A stretch of DNA of 36,372 nt from Terriglobia bacterium (GTDB lineage Bacteria > Acidobacteriota > Terriglobia > Bryobacterales > Bryobacteraceae), in NCBI GenBank assembly GCA_025350105.1, contig JANXYJ010000158.1, positions 1 to 36,372 of the forward strand. Direction: 5' to 3'. Of the stretch, positions 16,227 to 24,601 are shown piece after piece; positions within the stretch are counted from its first letter, which is position 1, and each line of letters opens with the position of its first letter. Both the position numbers and the translations under genes were made by a program. Below the pieces are notes generated by a model. It was not told the origin of the DNA. It did no database searches and saw only the letters and a list, made by a program, of their open reading frames with translations.

Positions 16227-16483
16227 ACTTCGCGATTCCTCATATACTCGGCCAGTTTCAACAACCCTGCCGTGATGATCAACGCGGGCCAGGTCTGCCC
16301 CACTCGGGGGCCGCCGGCGTATTCAATGACGAACAATAATCCGATGACGATTAAGAGCACGGGGCCGAACGCGGCTCGGGTTAGCGAGATGGGTGGAGAC
16401 AAAGGGAGCGGCGCAGGCCCAGGGGTGCCCATGGGCGATGTTCCCAAGCCCATAGATCCGCCGGGCGCATCCGATGGATTCAT
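16223..16483 (-). CDS. Small DUF5668-type membrane protein
   Basis: The product is 86 aa. A Pro/Gly-rich cytoplasmic stretch (residues 1-35) precedes two membrane helices (about 38-53 and 63-80). The pair has the pattern GPVLLIVIGLLFVIEYAG and TWPALIITAGLLKLAEYM, as in the LiaI/LiaF-like TM module. The gene shares 4-bp ATGA overlaps with both neighbours. Its ribosome site (GGAGGTGG) lies inside the end of the upstream gene, right after the 12-bp tandem repeat. It is likely a subunit of an envelope-stress membrane complex. Confidence 0.8.
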   Translation of the reverse strand: MNPSDAPGGSMGLGTSPMGTPGPAPLPLSPPISLTRAAFGPVLLIVIGLLFVIEYAGGPRVGQTWPALIITAGLLKLAEYMRNREV

Positions 16484-17238
16484 CGCTCCACCTCCGGATG
16501 ATCGGCCGGATGATCGGCCAGACGATCGGTCGACGTCGTGCCGTTGTGCGACATGCGCTCATACAACATGTAGATGCCCAGCAAGATGAGAACCGCCGGC
16601 CAATACCGTAACACCCGATGAAATTCCAGCAGTCCCAGGTTGCCTAACAAAAACAAGATACCAAAGCCGATCAGCAGCACTGCGAGGATGGGGAAGCGCG
16701 AGCCGCTGCGCAGGGGGACAAGACTCGAAAACTCATCTACCGGCTGCCCCTGCTGGCGTTTCTGCGCGGTATGGTAGGCCTCAAACGCCATGTAAAAGAC
16801 AAAGCAGCCCAGCATCAATCCGAATAGCGGCTCAAAACCGCCGGCAGCGTCGCTCGACAAAATGCTGATCAGCGACCCCATGATCAACACATGCACCAGG
16901 CCCTTGGCGTACTGTCCGTTATACACGGCGCCGACGCCGGGGATGAAACCGAGGATAAACGCGAGGACAGCCGAACCAGACGGTGCAGAAGTGGACGGCG
17001 GGATGGATGAGGATGGTCTGGGCCCTGTATGGAACGGAGGCGGCGGTGCATAGCTCTGCCCCGCGCCTGGCTGTTGAAAAGGCTGTTGCAGCGTCTGTCC
17101 GGTGAGAGCCGGCGGCACGATGACCGACACGGGTACATGCTCGGCGCAGTAAATCGTTCCCAGTGCGGGCCGCGATGATTCGTGATCCAAGGCTTTGCCG
17201 CACGCCCTGCAATAGCCGATAATGGCTGCTTCGCTCAT
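16480..17238 (-). CDS. Zinc-finger plus DUF5668 membrane protein
   Basis: The product is 252 aa. The N-terminus has a B-box-like zinc-binding stretch (GYCRACGKALDHESS, then IYCAEHVP), followed by a Pro/Gln-rich linker. Next come a first membrane block (AVLAFILGFIPGVGAVYNGQYAKGLVHVLI, and a second helix around GLMLGCFVFYMAF) and a C-terminal DUF5668 pair. ATG 17238 is preferred because AGGA stands six bases upstream; an ATG six codons earlier is possible. The C-terminus is encoded by a 12-bp tandem repeat (ADHPADHPE). It is the third gene of the ECF sigma operon, 20 bases after the anti-sigma gene. Confidence 0.8.
   Translation of the reverse strand: MSEAAIIGYCRACGKALDHESSRPALGTIYCAEHVPVSVIVPPALTGQTLQQPFQQPGAGQSYAPPPPFHTGPRPSSSIPPSTSAPSGSAVLAFILGFIPGVGAVYNGQYAKGLVHVLIMGSLISILSSDAAGGFEPLFGLMLGCFVFYMAFEAYHTAQKRQQGQPVDEFSSLVPLRSGSRFPILAVLLIGFGILFLLGNLGLLEFHRVLRYWPAVLILLGIYMLYERMSHNGTTSTDRLADHPADHPEVER
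16494..16529 (-). repeat. 12-bp tandem repeat at the end of a coding region
   Basis: Two identical units CCGGATGATCGG (16494-16505, 16506-16517) are followed by a third with two changes (16518-16529). They encode the acidic/His-Pro C-terminus of the membrane protein and lie immediately before the ribosome site of the next gene. Confidence 0.85.
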
Positions 17239-17258
17239 CTTATTTCCTGTCTCCACAC

Positions 17259-17810
17259 CTATTTACTATCGGGGTTTGCAACATCGCGTTGAGGACTCCG
17301 CCGTAATTCCGACCATTGGTCCAATTGGCTTTGCACGTCGTACACGACCGCCAGATTTTCATAGCGCTTCATGGTGCGGTTCCAAGCGCGGAGAGCGTTG
17401 TTTTCCGCGGCTCCCCAAAACCTGCCAATCATCACCAGTGACAACGCAGCCATGGCCACGCTCATCACGACCCTGGGTTGTAAGACGGGCCGCAGGATCG
17501 GCTGCACAATGCCAGACCAGTTAGTGAACCGCAAAGGAGCCACTAACGAGGCGAACCAACGCTCCGGAGTCTGCGCCGGTTTGTCCGTGGTCATGCGCAG
17601 GATCTTGCCAATCAGTTGAACCGGCACATCCGCCGGCTCGATTTCCTCGAGCATCGCCACTACGCCGGAACAATCGCGCAACAGTTCGCCACAGGCAACG
17701 CAGAAGGCCGCGTGCGTTTCAATCACCGTCTTCTGGGCGCTATCCAGCGTGCCGTCCAAATAATCGGCCAGTTGAATTTCGAAATTTTCGCAGGTGATCA
17801 TGTCGTCCAT
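17259..17810 (-). CDS. Anti-sigma factor with zinc-binding ZAS motif
   Basis: The product is 183 aa. The N-terminal zinc-binding anti-sigma motif is H33-x3-C37-x2-C40 (THAAFCVACGELL), preceded by LADYLDGTLD, typical of the zf-HC2 family. One membrane helix follows around residues 110-128 (VVMSVAMAALSLVMIG), and about 50 residues lie outside. It should hold the ECF sigma factor encoded 19 bases upstream inactive at the membrane until an envelope signal releases it. Both ATG 17810 and the ATG three codons later are possible starts; neither has a strong ribosome site, so coupling to the sigma gene is likely. Confidence 0.85.
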   Translation of the reverse strand: MDDMITCENFEIQLADYLDGTLDSAQKTVIETHAAFCVACGELLRDCSGVVAMLEEIEPADVPVQLIGKILRMTTDKPAQTPERWFASLVAPLRFTNWSGIVQPILRPVLQPRVVMSVAMAALSLVMIGRFWGAAENNALRAWNRTMKRYENLAVVYDVQSQLDQWSELRRSPQRDVANPDSK

Positions 17811-17829
17811 TGTTTATAACACCGCCTGC

Positions 17830-18492
17830 CTATACCGCAGGCCTGTGCCGTTGCAGCAGGCGAGCCAATTCCGCACGCCCCCGGTTCAATCTGGATTTTA
17901 CGGTACCTTCGGGCACGTTCAAAATCTCCGCGATTTCGCGATACTCCAATTCTTCCAGGTCGCGTAGGATCACAGTTTCACGCAGTTCTGGTGACAGCCG
18001 AGAAAGCGCGCGCTGCAACAGCTCGCTGGTTTCGCGCCCGCTGACCAATCCGTCGGCACGGGCGACACCGGTTGCTCTTCCTTCGAGCACGGGCAACCGG
18101 TCCTCCAAGGAGTCGGTTGCCCGATCCAAACGCGACTTACGGTAATTGTCGATCAGCAGGTTGCGGGTCAGACGAGTCAGCCAAACGGTGAACGATCCCT
18201 TGCCAGCACGAAATTGCGACAGCGAACGAAAGATGCGCAGAAACACTTCCTGGCTCAGATCCTGCGCTTCCGTGGTGGAACCGGTGAAACGGTAACACAT
18301 TCCGTATACGCGGCCGTTATGCGATCGGACAAGTTCTTCCCACGCAGGGTTTTCGCCCGCCAGGCAACGCTCTACGAGCTGTGTGTCGGCATCCAAAGCG
18401 TTGGACTTCCGCTCGTCGATAAGGGGACTCTCTAAGCCGAGGGCGCTGGTGTTGAAACCCCCAATGGACCCGGCTGCGGCGATCGCTTCCAT
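17830..18492 (-). CDS. ECF (RpoE-type) RNA polymerase sigma factor
   Basis: The product is 220 aa. Sigma region 2 covers residues about 39-121 (AWEELVRSHNGRVYGMCYRF, DLSQEVFLRIFRSL, FTVWLTRLTRNLLIDNYRK). Region 4 covers about 160-215, with the helix-turn-helix YREIAEILNVPEGTVKSRLNRG. It is the first gene of a five-gene leftward operon with its anti-sigma factor and membrane proteins. The frame stays open upstream through the 12-bp repeats but has no ATG, GTG or TTG there, so ATG 18492 is taken. ECF factors often control their own promoter, and the repeat upstream is a candidate control site. Confidence 0.9.
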   Translation of the reverse strand: MEAIAAAGSIGGFNTSALGLESPLIDERKSNALDADTQLVERCLAGENPAWEELVRSHNGRVYGMCYRFTGSTTEAQDLSQEVFLRIFRSLSQFRAGKGSFTVWLTRLTRNLLIDNYRKSRLDRATDSLEDRLPVLEGRATGVARADGLVSGRETSELLQRALSRLSPELRETVILRDLEELEYREIAEILNVPEGTVKSRLNRGRAELARLLQRHRPAV

Positions 18493-18527
18493 AATTGTTG
18501 TTCCTGGAATTAGAAACGTAAACCGCC

Positions 18528-18575
18528 CCAGATTTGTTCCCAGAGTTGTTACAAGATTTGTTACAAGATTTGTTC
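18528..18575 (-). repeat. Four tandem 12-bp repeats upstream of the ECF sigma gene
   Basis: On the plus strand the units are CCAGATTTGTTC, CCAGAGTTGTTA, CAAGATTTGTTA and CAAGATTTGTTC with no gaps. They lie 36-83 bases before the start codon, in the position expected for an operator or the promoter itself. A transcription-factor array or a slippage product are both possible. Confidence 0.85.
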
Positions 18576-18717
18576 GATGCTAAGTTCGATCTAACATTTA
18601 TGCACTAATCCGCACAAGATCGCAAACGGTACTATCGGGTACTCCCTTCCCAGGGGGGTATCCTATGACGTAAGCTAGTGAAACGATGGAATATACGTCT
18701 TTGGGGGTGCGAAGAAA

Positions 18718-19176
18718 GTGATTTGCCCGTTTTGTGCCCATCGCCAGGACCGGGTGATCGATTCCCGGGAAAGCAAGGAAGGTGACGTCATCCGGCGACG
18801 CCGAGAGTGTCTAAAGTGCGAACGCCGCTTCACCACCTACGAACGTAGTGACGAAGTTCCCTACGTTGTCGTCAAAAGGGATGGGCGAAGAGAGAAGTTC
18901 GATCGTCAGAAGGTATTGGAGGGGCTGATCAAAGCTTGCGAGAAGCGTCCCGTCGGTATGGCCGTGCTAGCCCAGGTGGTGGACGAAGTGGAATCGGTTC
19001 TTGCGGATAGCCAGGATCGGGAAGTTTCAACCACGGTGATCGGGGAGCTTTTGATGACTCGGCTGCGCGCCATCGATAAGATTGCCTACGTTCGTTTCGC
19101 CTCTGTTTACAGAGACTTCCAGGACGTGGAGGCCTTTTTGGACGAATTAAAGGATGTATTACAACGTAGGGGTTAA
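18718..19176 (+). CDS. nrdR: Transcriptional repressor NrdR
   Basis: The product is 152 aa, the full length for NrdR, which represses ribonucleotide reductase genes in response to ATP/dATP. The N-terminal zinc ribbon has C3, C6, C31 and C34. The family motif follows (DSRESKEGDVIRRRRECLKC, RRFTTYER), and the ATP-cone spans residues about 49-139 (VVVKRDGRREKFDRQKV). The start is GTG 18718, which gives the canonical MICPFC beginning; a G-rich sequence lies a few bases upstream. It is divergent from the ECF sigma operon and precedes rpoD. No ribonucleotide reductase gene or NrdR box is seen in the window. Confidence 0.93.
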   Translation: MICPFCAHRQDRVIDSRESKEGDVIRRRRECLKCERRFTTYERSDEVPYVVVKRDGRREKFDRQKVLEGLIKACEKRPVGMAVLAQVVDEVESVLADSQDREVSTTVIGELLMTRLRAIDKIAYVRFASVYRDFQDVEAFLDELKDVLQRRG

Positions 19177-19299
19177 TATAGGCCGCGCGGGCAAGGATAG
19201 AAGCGAGTGGGCTTAGACTAAAAAACGCGTCTGGGTCGTGCGAGCCGCTGAAAATGGCTGAAACCAAATAGTTTGAGAAACATCTTTGTAAATAGGGAC

Positions 19300-19328
19300 T
19301 TAACAGATAGCACTAAGCCTGTTATACT
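19300..19328 (+). promoter_or_regulatory. Sigma-70 promoter upstream of rpoD
   Basis: TTAACA (19300-19305), a 17-bp spacer and TATACT (19323-19328) give a near-consensus promoter, 139 bases before the chosen rpoD start. The rest of the 19177-19467 interval holds no gene that I can support. Confidence 0.7.
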
Positions 19329-19467
19329 AGGTGGGCGGTTTTCCCGGCAGCACTGGTAAAGCTTGGGTTACAAGGGCTAATCCATTGATAGGATTGGGGT
19401 TGCGTGTACTCAACGGAATCGTGCCGCTGGAGTCGACGTGCCCCTGGTAATCGGGAGGTGGAGCAAG

Positions 19468-21000
19468 TTGGATCAATTTGAAGATCAATTTTTAGGCGAA
19501 GGCCGTGAACCGTTGGGGCTTCCTTTTGATGAGGAAGGCGCTTTTTTTCAACGGGATGGCGGCCCTGAGGGCGAAGAAGGCGCGACTGCCCATCAGCCTG
19601 AGGAGTCTATCTATACCGATGACCCTGTGCGCGTATACCTACGTGAAATGGGCTCGGTTCCCTTGCTTACCCGCGAGGGCGAAGTTAATCTGGCCCGCCG
19701 AATGGAGCGAGGAAAGCTCCGGATGCAAAAGGCCATTAGCCGGTCTGCCCTGGTGCAGCTCCGGGCTGTGGAAATCTGCGAACAGATCCGCAAGGAAACC
19801 GAAGAGCTGGATGCCTTTGTCGATCTAGGCGACCTGGAAGCCGAAAGCGCGGCCTACAACAAACGGCAGAGTGAAGTTCGCAAACAGTTGCTGGACATCA
19901 TCGCTTCGCACAAGAAGCTAGCCCAATTGCAGGAAAGACTCGAAGAAGTTCCGCTCAGCAATAAGAAGGGCCGGCGGCGGGCGTTGGGCAAAGTCGCTCG
20001 TAACTGGGTGGAGATTTCGCGAGGTTTGCGGGCCATCCCGTTTTACGCATCGCAATGGAAGCAATTCGCGCGTGAGATTGAACGCGTAGTGGACGCTCTG
20101 CTCCAGATGGAGTTGGAACTGCGGCGGCTCGAGGGCCGCACCAGCGTTGCTGCGCAGGCGAAAGCCAAAGAGTTGAAGCGCGAAATGCGCAAGTACGAGC
20201 AGACGGCCGGTGCCGCGCTGCCTGCGCTGAAACACACACTGGGTGTGATTCGGTATGGTGAGATTGAAGCCGAACGCGCCAAGAAAGACTTGGTGGAGGC
20301 CAATCTTCGCTTGGTGGTTTCTGTCGCCAAGAAATATGTCAACCGCGGTTTGCATTTGCTGGATCTAATTCAGGAAGGCAATATCGGGCTGATGCGCGCT
20401 GCGGACAAATTCGAATACCGGCGGGGCTACAAGTTTTCGACCTACGCCACATGGTGGATTCGCCAGGCCATCACACGTGCGATTGCGGATCAATCGCGTA
20501 CCATTCGTATTCCTGTTCACATGAACGAGAGTATGAACAAATTCCTGCGCGCCACGCGTGAGCTGGAAAAGGAATTGGGACGGGCTCCCACGAACGAAGA
20601 AATCAGCCGGCGTATGGACATTCCGGTGGAGAAAGTCCAAAAGCTGAAAACCATCTCGCGGGATCCTGTTTCGTTGGAAACCCCGGTGGGCCGCGACGGA
20701 GAATCCGCGCTGGGCGATTTGATCGAAGACCGCTGGGTGGGTTCGCCCGTTGATTCGGTCATCGATACCAATGTCCGGGACGAAACCGCCAACATTCTGA
20801 AGACGCTTTCTCCGAAAGAAGAGAAAGTGATCCGCCTGCGCTTCGGCATCGGCTGCGAACGCGAACATACCCTGGAAGAAATCGGCCAGGAGTTCGACGT
20901 CACTCGTGAGCGAATCCGTCAAATAGAGGCAAAAGCCCTGCGCCAACTCCGGTCACCGGAGCGTGCACGGCACCTGAGAGCTCTGCTGGCCGCGCGGTAA
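19468..21000 (+). CDS. rpoD: Primary sigma factor RpoD (sigma-70)
   Basis: The product is 510 aa. Region 1.2 is near residue 50 ([19 protein letters not shown]), followed by a long non-conserved insert (about 90-265). Region 2 follows ([50 protein letters not shown]), then region 3, and region 4 ([19 protein letters not shown], with the helix [14 protein letters not shown]). It directs RNA polymerase to housekeeping promoters. TTG 19468 is chosen because GGGAGGTG (19453-19460) stands seven bases ahead; GTG 19438 in the same frame has nothing comparable. A short acidic stretch replaces the full region 1.1 found in some proteobacteria. A terminator follows the stop. Confidence 0.95.
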   Translation: MDQFEDQFLGEGREPLGLPFDEEGAFFQRDGGPEGEEGATAHQPEESIYTDDPVRVYLREMGSVPLLTREGEVNLARRMERGKLRMQKAISRSALVQLRAVEICEQIRKETEELDAFVDLGDLEAESAAYNKRQSEVRKQLLDIIASHKKLAQLQERLEEVPLSNKKGRRRALGKVARNWVEISRGLRAIPFYASQWKQFAREIERVVDALLQMELELRRLEGRTSVAAQAKAKELKREMRKYEQTAGAALPALKHTLGVIRYGEIEAERAKKDLVEANLRLVVSVAKKYVNRGLHLLDLIQEGNIGLMRAADKFEYRRGYKFSTYATWWIRQAITRAIADQSRTIRIPVHMNESMNKFLRATRELEKELGRAPTNEEISRRMDIPVEKVQKLKTISRDPVSLETPVGRDGESALGDLIEDRWVGSPVDSVIDTNVRDETANILKTLSPKEEKVIRLRFGIGCEREHTLEEIGQEFDVTRERIRQIEAKALRQLRSPERARHLRALLAAR

Positions 21001-21021
21001 GCTAATCCCTGTAAATCGCCG

Positions 21022-21049
21022 AGAGCCACCCTGCGGGGTGGCTCTTTTT
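21022..21049 (+). terminator. Rho-independent terminator of rpoD
   Basis: AGAGCCACCC and GGGTGGCTCT form a perfect 10-bp stem around TGCG, followed by TTTT. It lies 21 bases after the rpoD stop codon. Confidence 0.92.
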
Positions 21050-21055
21050 CATTCT

Positions 21056-21165
21056 CAGTAACCATACAGCCGCGCTGGTTTCTCCCCGAAAGCCGACGGA
21101 ACTGAATCCGGTCTTTCAAATTGACGATTGATGAACCCGTTGGCCGGTATGGGCTCCCGACGCCG
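21056..21165. pseudogene. Rearranged partial copy of the amidohydrolase 3' end
   Basis: Bases 21056-21091 match 21505-21541 directly: both read CAGTA-CC-TACA-CCGCGCTGG and encode the same PARLYGY C-terminus on the minus strand. Bases 21092-21165 match 21555-21630 in inverted orientation at roughly 80 percent identity over about 75 bases, by eye. The copy therefore contains two segments of the neighbouring gene with one flipped. It is too short to encode anything functional. Confidence 0.75.
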
Positions 21166-21502
21166 GGGGAAAACCAGGGAAAACCAGGGAAAACTGCCAG
21201 TTGCTCCTGGTTTTAGACACGGAACGCGGAAAACAAAGGCAAATCGAGCGAAAAACAGAATTTGCTTCAGGAGTTCGTGCGCAAAAATTTGACAGCTAGT
21301 CTTCCTGACCTCCAGCAACAGCGGCGGGATGAAGAGACGTTTGCAACCGTTTGTGTAGAATGGCGCGCGAGCGGACCGATTGTAGGAGTGGATGCAGCAC
21401 AACGTATGAGCCGCGACGAAGCTCATGAGCGGGCGGCGATTTAGCGTAGCTGAGGCTATCGATCCCTTCGCGGCTTGATTCACCGAGATCAATTCGCGAG
21501 AA
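21166..21502. other. Stretch without a supported gene
   Basis: It starts with two and a half copies of a 10-bp repeat, AAACCAGGGA (about 21171-21193). I see no convincing coding region, RNA gene or terminator in the remainder. It is probably decayed DNA beside the rearranged amidohydrolase fragment. Confidence 0.5.
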
Positions 21503-22477
21503 TCAGTACCCGTACAACCGCGCTGGATTATCCACCAAAATCTTCTTCCGCGTCGCGGCGTCGGGAGCCCACACCGGCAACAGGTTCATCAGCCGTCCAT
21601 CATCAATTTGAAAGACAGGATTCAGCTCTGTGGGTTTGCGTCCAGCGGGGGGATTCGAATTCGGATGCGGCCAGTCCGTGCCCCAAATGATGCGATCAGG
21701 ATTCGCCGCGATCAGGGCTTTGGCATACGGAGCGAGATCGGCGTAGTCAGGGCCGTGTGTCGTCATTGAGGCGGACGACGCCCGGTAGGCCCCGGAAATC
21801 TTGACCCACGCCTTGCCGGCTTTCACCATCGCAAGCAGGTCGGCCCAACCGGGCTGATTCATGCCGCGAGACGTCTCCGCTCCGCCGAAGTGATCGAAGA
21901 CCACCGGCACGGGTGCGTTCATCACAACATCTTTGATGCCCGAAATGATGGAGGAAGCAACGTACATTTGCACGTGCCAATTGCGCCGCTTCACGCGATC
22001 AAGCGCAGTCTGCAAACGCGTCCGCCCGACACCGGGATCGGTTTGATTCACTGTCGCCAGATTAATTCGAATGCCCCGCACGCCGGCTTCCGCCATGGCG
22101 TCCAGTTGGCTTTCGGTGGTCTTATCGTCAATCACGGCGACGCCGCGCGCGCTGGCGCCGTAGGCTTTCATCCCGTACAGCGTGGCGGAATTGTCGGTGC
22201 CATAAATGCTGGGGTTGACGATCACCACGCGCTGCAGATGCAGGGCCTTGTGCAACGAGGCCATTTCATCGGGCAACGCGGGCTCCGGCGTATAGACGCG
22301 GCCGGACCAAAAGGGAAATTTGGCGGGGTCACCGAAGATGTGCGTGTGGGTGTCGCAGGCCAGCGCGGGCACATCGAAGTTGACCGGCGTAGATGGCTGC
22401 GAGGCTTTGCCGAAACATTTCAGGGTAAAGCCAAGCGCACCCGCGCCTTGAATCCAGTGTCGTCGTGTCAATTTCAT
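21503..22477 (-). CDS. Secreted amidohydrolase-2 family metal hydrolase
   Basis: The product is 324 aa. The N-terminus has a TAT-like twin Arg in an MKLTRRHWIQGAGALGF signal. The TIM-barrel amidohydrolase-2 core shows the metal motif DTHTHIFGD (residue about 42), VFDHFGG and the final IIWGTDWPHPN. The closest familiar relatives are 2-pyrone-4,6-dicarboxylate lactonase (LigI)-like enzymes, which hydrolyse lactones. The precise substrate cannot be named. It is downstream of a dihaem cytochrome and a MauE-like protein on the same strand, so they may form a periplasmic oxidation module; this is inference. A scrambled copy of its 3' end lies about 340 bases beyond the stop. Confidence 0.88.
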   Translation of the reverse strand: MKLTRRHWIQGAGALGFTLKCFGKASQPSTPVNFDVPALACDTHTHIFGDPAKFPFWSGRVYTPEPALPDEMASLHKALHLQRVVIVNPSIYGTDNSATLYGMKAYGASARGVAVIDDKTTESQLDAMAEAGVRGIRINLATVNQTDPGVGRTRLQTALDRVKRRNWHVQMYVASSIISGIKDVVMNAPVPVVFDHFGGAETSRGMNQPGWADLLAMVKAGKAWVKISGAYRASSASMTTHGPDYADLAPYAKALIAANPDRIIWGTDWPHPNSNPPAGRKPTELNPVFQIDDGRLMNLLPVWAPDAATRKKILVDNPARLYGY

Positions 22478-22528
22478 AGTGTTTACGGCCTCCGCTCTGG
22501 CGACCGGAGCTACCAGGCTGTTTGCGAC

Positions 22529-23482
22529 TTACGGCTGCAATGATGCGGCGTAGGCAGCGAGCGCGATCATGTCGTCTTCAGTGAGATTAGAGACCACTCG
22601 CTTCATCAAGGCTGACGAGGTCCCCGCACTCACGCCCGTCTGAAAGTTAGACAGCTGGCGAACGATGTAGATGGGGTGCAGGCCGGCAAGACGAGGAACA
22701 TCTCCTAGGCCCTTCAATCCCGCGCCGTGACAAATCTCACAGGAAATGGTTTTGCCGATTCCGCTGGAGGCAAGCGCGGCACCCTTGGCAACGCTGCCCT
22801 TCGGGACGTAGGCGGTAAAGCCGGAATGCGGATCCCGCGAGGTGGCGCGCATGGGATCGTCCGGCAATTCAACGATGCGATTGCCGATGGCTTCGGTTCC
22901 GCCATTGGGCAAAACCAGGCGCATTCGGCCTTTCACGCTGACGTAGCTTTTGGGCAAGATGTCCACTTCTTGAACTTTGACCCAGGTTTTTGGCTTGCGT
23001 GAGGCGAACCATTCGCTGGCCGATTTCACATCTTCATCGGAGACGGCTTTGGCGATGCCATTCATGCGTGCGGTATCCTTGCGGACGCCGCTTTTAAAAT
23101 TCGCCATCTGCTTGATCAGGTAATCGGCCGGCATGCCCGCAATATCCGCTGATTCTGGATGGCCTTGACCGGACATCAGGTGACACGAACCGCATGCCAG
23201 TGCATTCGGCGGGGTTCCTTTTTGAACGATGCTGGGCGGGTTGCCCACTTCGTCCGGATACCAGATGGGCGGGTTGGAAAGATCGTCGATTTGCTCCGGC
23301 GTATATGCCTTGGCGCTGCCGGGCATCTTGCGCGGCTCGCTGCTTTCTTCCACTTTGGGCTGTTCTTTGTCGGCGACCGGAAAGGCCCACGCCGGGCGGA
23401 TACCGGCCGTTTGTGCTGTTGTGGACATTGCGATGAAAGACAACAGAGAGGCAAATAGGGACGCCCTTAAAAACCAACGCAT
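22529..23482 (-). CDS. Dihaem c-type cytochrome
   Basis: The product is 317 aa. A Sec signal (MRWFLRASLFASLLSFIA) is followed by two cytochrome c domains. The first has C97-GS-C100-H101 with likely distal Met M140 in ARMNGIAKAVSDEDV. The second has C248-EI-C251-H252 with a distal Met in ALMKRVVSNLTEDDM. This arrangement resembles cytochrome c4-like electron carriers, with an extra beta-type insert between the domains (about 165-235). ATG 23482 is chosen because AGGAG stands upstream; the frame runs 16 codons further without such a site. It should carry electrons in the periplasm. It is upstream of the amidohydrolase by 51 bases. Confidence 0.9.
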   Translation of the reverse strand: MRWFLRASLFASLLSFIAMSTTAQTAGIRPAWAFPVADKEQPKVEESSEPRKMPGSAKAYTPEQIDDLSNPPIWYPDEVGNPPSIVQKGTPPNALACGSCHLMSGQGHPESADIAGMPADYLIKQMANFKSGVRKDTARMNGIAKAVSDEDVKSASEWFASRKPKTWVKVQEVDILPKSYVSVKGRMRLVLPNGGTEAIGNRIVELPDDPMRATSRDPHSGFTAYVPKGSVAKGAALASSGIGKTISCEICHGAGLKGLGDVPRLAGLHPIYIVRQLSNFQTGVSAGTSSALMKRVVSNLTEDDMIALAAYAASLQP

Positions 23483-23592
23483 ATACTTTTCTCCTGACCC
23501 GATTGGGATCTGATTCGATGGTCGCGGCAATTGATGTTCACGCCGCGCAACTTCATCATTGTAGCGAGTGTCGGCGGGAGAGGGTAGGGGGA

Positions 23593-23617
23593 TTTTCTAC
23601 TCGGGGCTTTTCTACTC
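23593..23617. repeat. Short direct duplication across a stop codon
   Basis: TTTTCTACTC occurs at 23593-23602 and 23608-23617, a 15-bp period. The right copy includes the stop codon of the MauE-like gene. Confidence 0.7.
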
Positions 23618-24535
23618 AATCAGCCCAAGTTCACGCAGCCCGCCTTCCGGTTCCGGCGGATCGTAGTGGGTAACCACGCCTTTCACGCGGCCGTGATCGA
23701 GGGCCACACCATAAGGAGGGTTGACGAAAGTGAAAAGCTTGCGCATGTCAGCAGTATCGAGGGAAGTCTTGGCGACGAGTTTAGTGTCGTGCAAAAACGA
23801 ACCGGCCCATTGCGGATTCACGGTGGGGAGGCCGATGACGGTGACGTCGCTCTTCCATTTCATGGTGGCCATGTGGCGGGCGGCCTGGTCACAATGCTGG
23901 CAAGAGGGATCATAGAAATACATGAACACACGGCCTTGGCGCAGGTTGTACGGCTGGCCGTCAACCGTGATGGTTTCGGGCACCTGAATGCCGCTTTGGC
24001 GCATGGTGTTGTAGCCAAAACTGGCGGCGGAGAGCACGGCCATTCCGGCCAGCGTCAACAGTGGAACACGCAGACTGGAGTTCTTGCGCGAGAGCCACCA
24101 GGCGACAAGGGCACCGGCGAGCATGGCTCCGTCTTCGGCGAAGAAAGCCGGGTTGACGGCGCGCTTCAGCCAGGGAAAGCAACTACAATCGCGGCCGACC
24201 AACGCTCCGTAGCGGATGCCGATGTAGCCGATGAAGATGAGCAGAAGGCCGCTGATCATGATCGCTCCAATGCGGCGGTATTTCGGAATCAGCACCAGCA
24301 CGCCGGCGGTGGTTTCGGCGATGCCCAGTGTGATAACCAATGGCAAACTGCCCCAGGTGGGCACCAGCAGTTGCTCCATCAACGTTTGAAATTGAAAGGG
24401 CATGAACATTTTGGCCAGGCCGGCGCCGAGAAAGATAATGGCAACCAGAACCGAAGCGATGTAGCCCAAAATGCTTTTCCAGGCTGGCATGTCGAGGGCC
24501 TGACTTCTGATGTCGATGGAGGAAGATTCGCTCAT
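23612..24535 (-). CDS. MauE/DoxX-like membrane protein with thioredoxin-like C-terminus
   Basis: The product is 307 aa. Four or five membrane helices (residues about 21-42, 63-83, 89-110, 132-148, 157-175) form a MauE/DoxX-type unit. It carries the C117-x-C119 pair (GRDCSCFPW) near the third helix, as in methylamine-utilisation MauE. A periplasmic thioredoxin-like domain then begins at about 186 with C212-QH-C215 in FYDPSCQHCDQAARH. Such fusions probably pass reducing or oxidising power across the membrane for disulfide formation or haem protein maturation. It is upstream of the dihaem cytochrome (129 bases) and may help its maturation; this is inferred from context. Confidence 0.82.
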   Translation of the reverse strand: MSESSSIDIRSQALDMPAWKSILGYIASVLVAIIFLGAGLAKMFMPFQFQTLMEQLLVPTWGSLPLVITLGIAETTAGVLVLIPKYRRIGAIMISGLLLIFIGYIGIRYGALVGRDCSCFPWLKRAVNPAFFAEDGAMLAGALVAWWLSRKNSSLRVPLLTLAGMAVLSAASFGYNTMRQSGIQVPETITVDGQPYNLRQGRVFMYFYDPSCQHCDQAARHMATMKWKSDVTVIGLPTVNPQWAGSFLHDTKLVAKTSLDTADMRKLFTFVNPPYGVALDHGRVKGVVTHYDPPEPEGGLRELGLIE

Positions 24536-24552
24536 GGGTAAATTTTAGCGTT

Positions 24553-24590
24553 ATTAGATACGGCCGTGCCTGATTAGACGCGGGCGTGCC
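24553..24590. repeat. 18-bp imperfect direct duplication upstream of thrB
   Basis: Two 18-bp copies (24553-24570 and 24573-24590) share the frame ATTAGAnnCGGnCGTGCC and match at 15 of 18 positions. They occupy most of the short spacer between the divergent MauE-like gene and thrB. Confidence 0.7.
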
Positions 24591-24601
24591 AGAATAGTCT
24601 C

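Noticed and set aside
18493-18580. N-terminal extension of the ECF sigma factor through the 12-bp repeats
   Set aside because: The frame is open (TNLVTNLVTTLG-like), but there is no ATG, GTG or TTG after the upstream stop, so it cannot start there.
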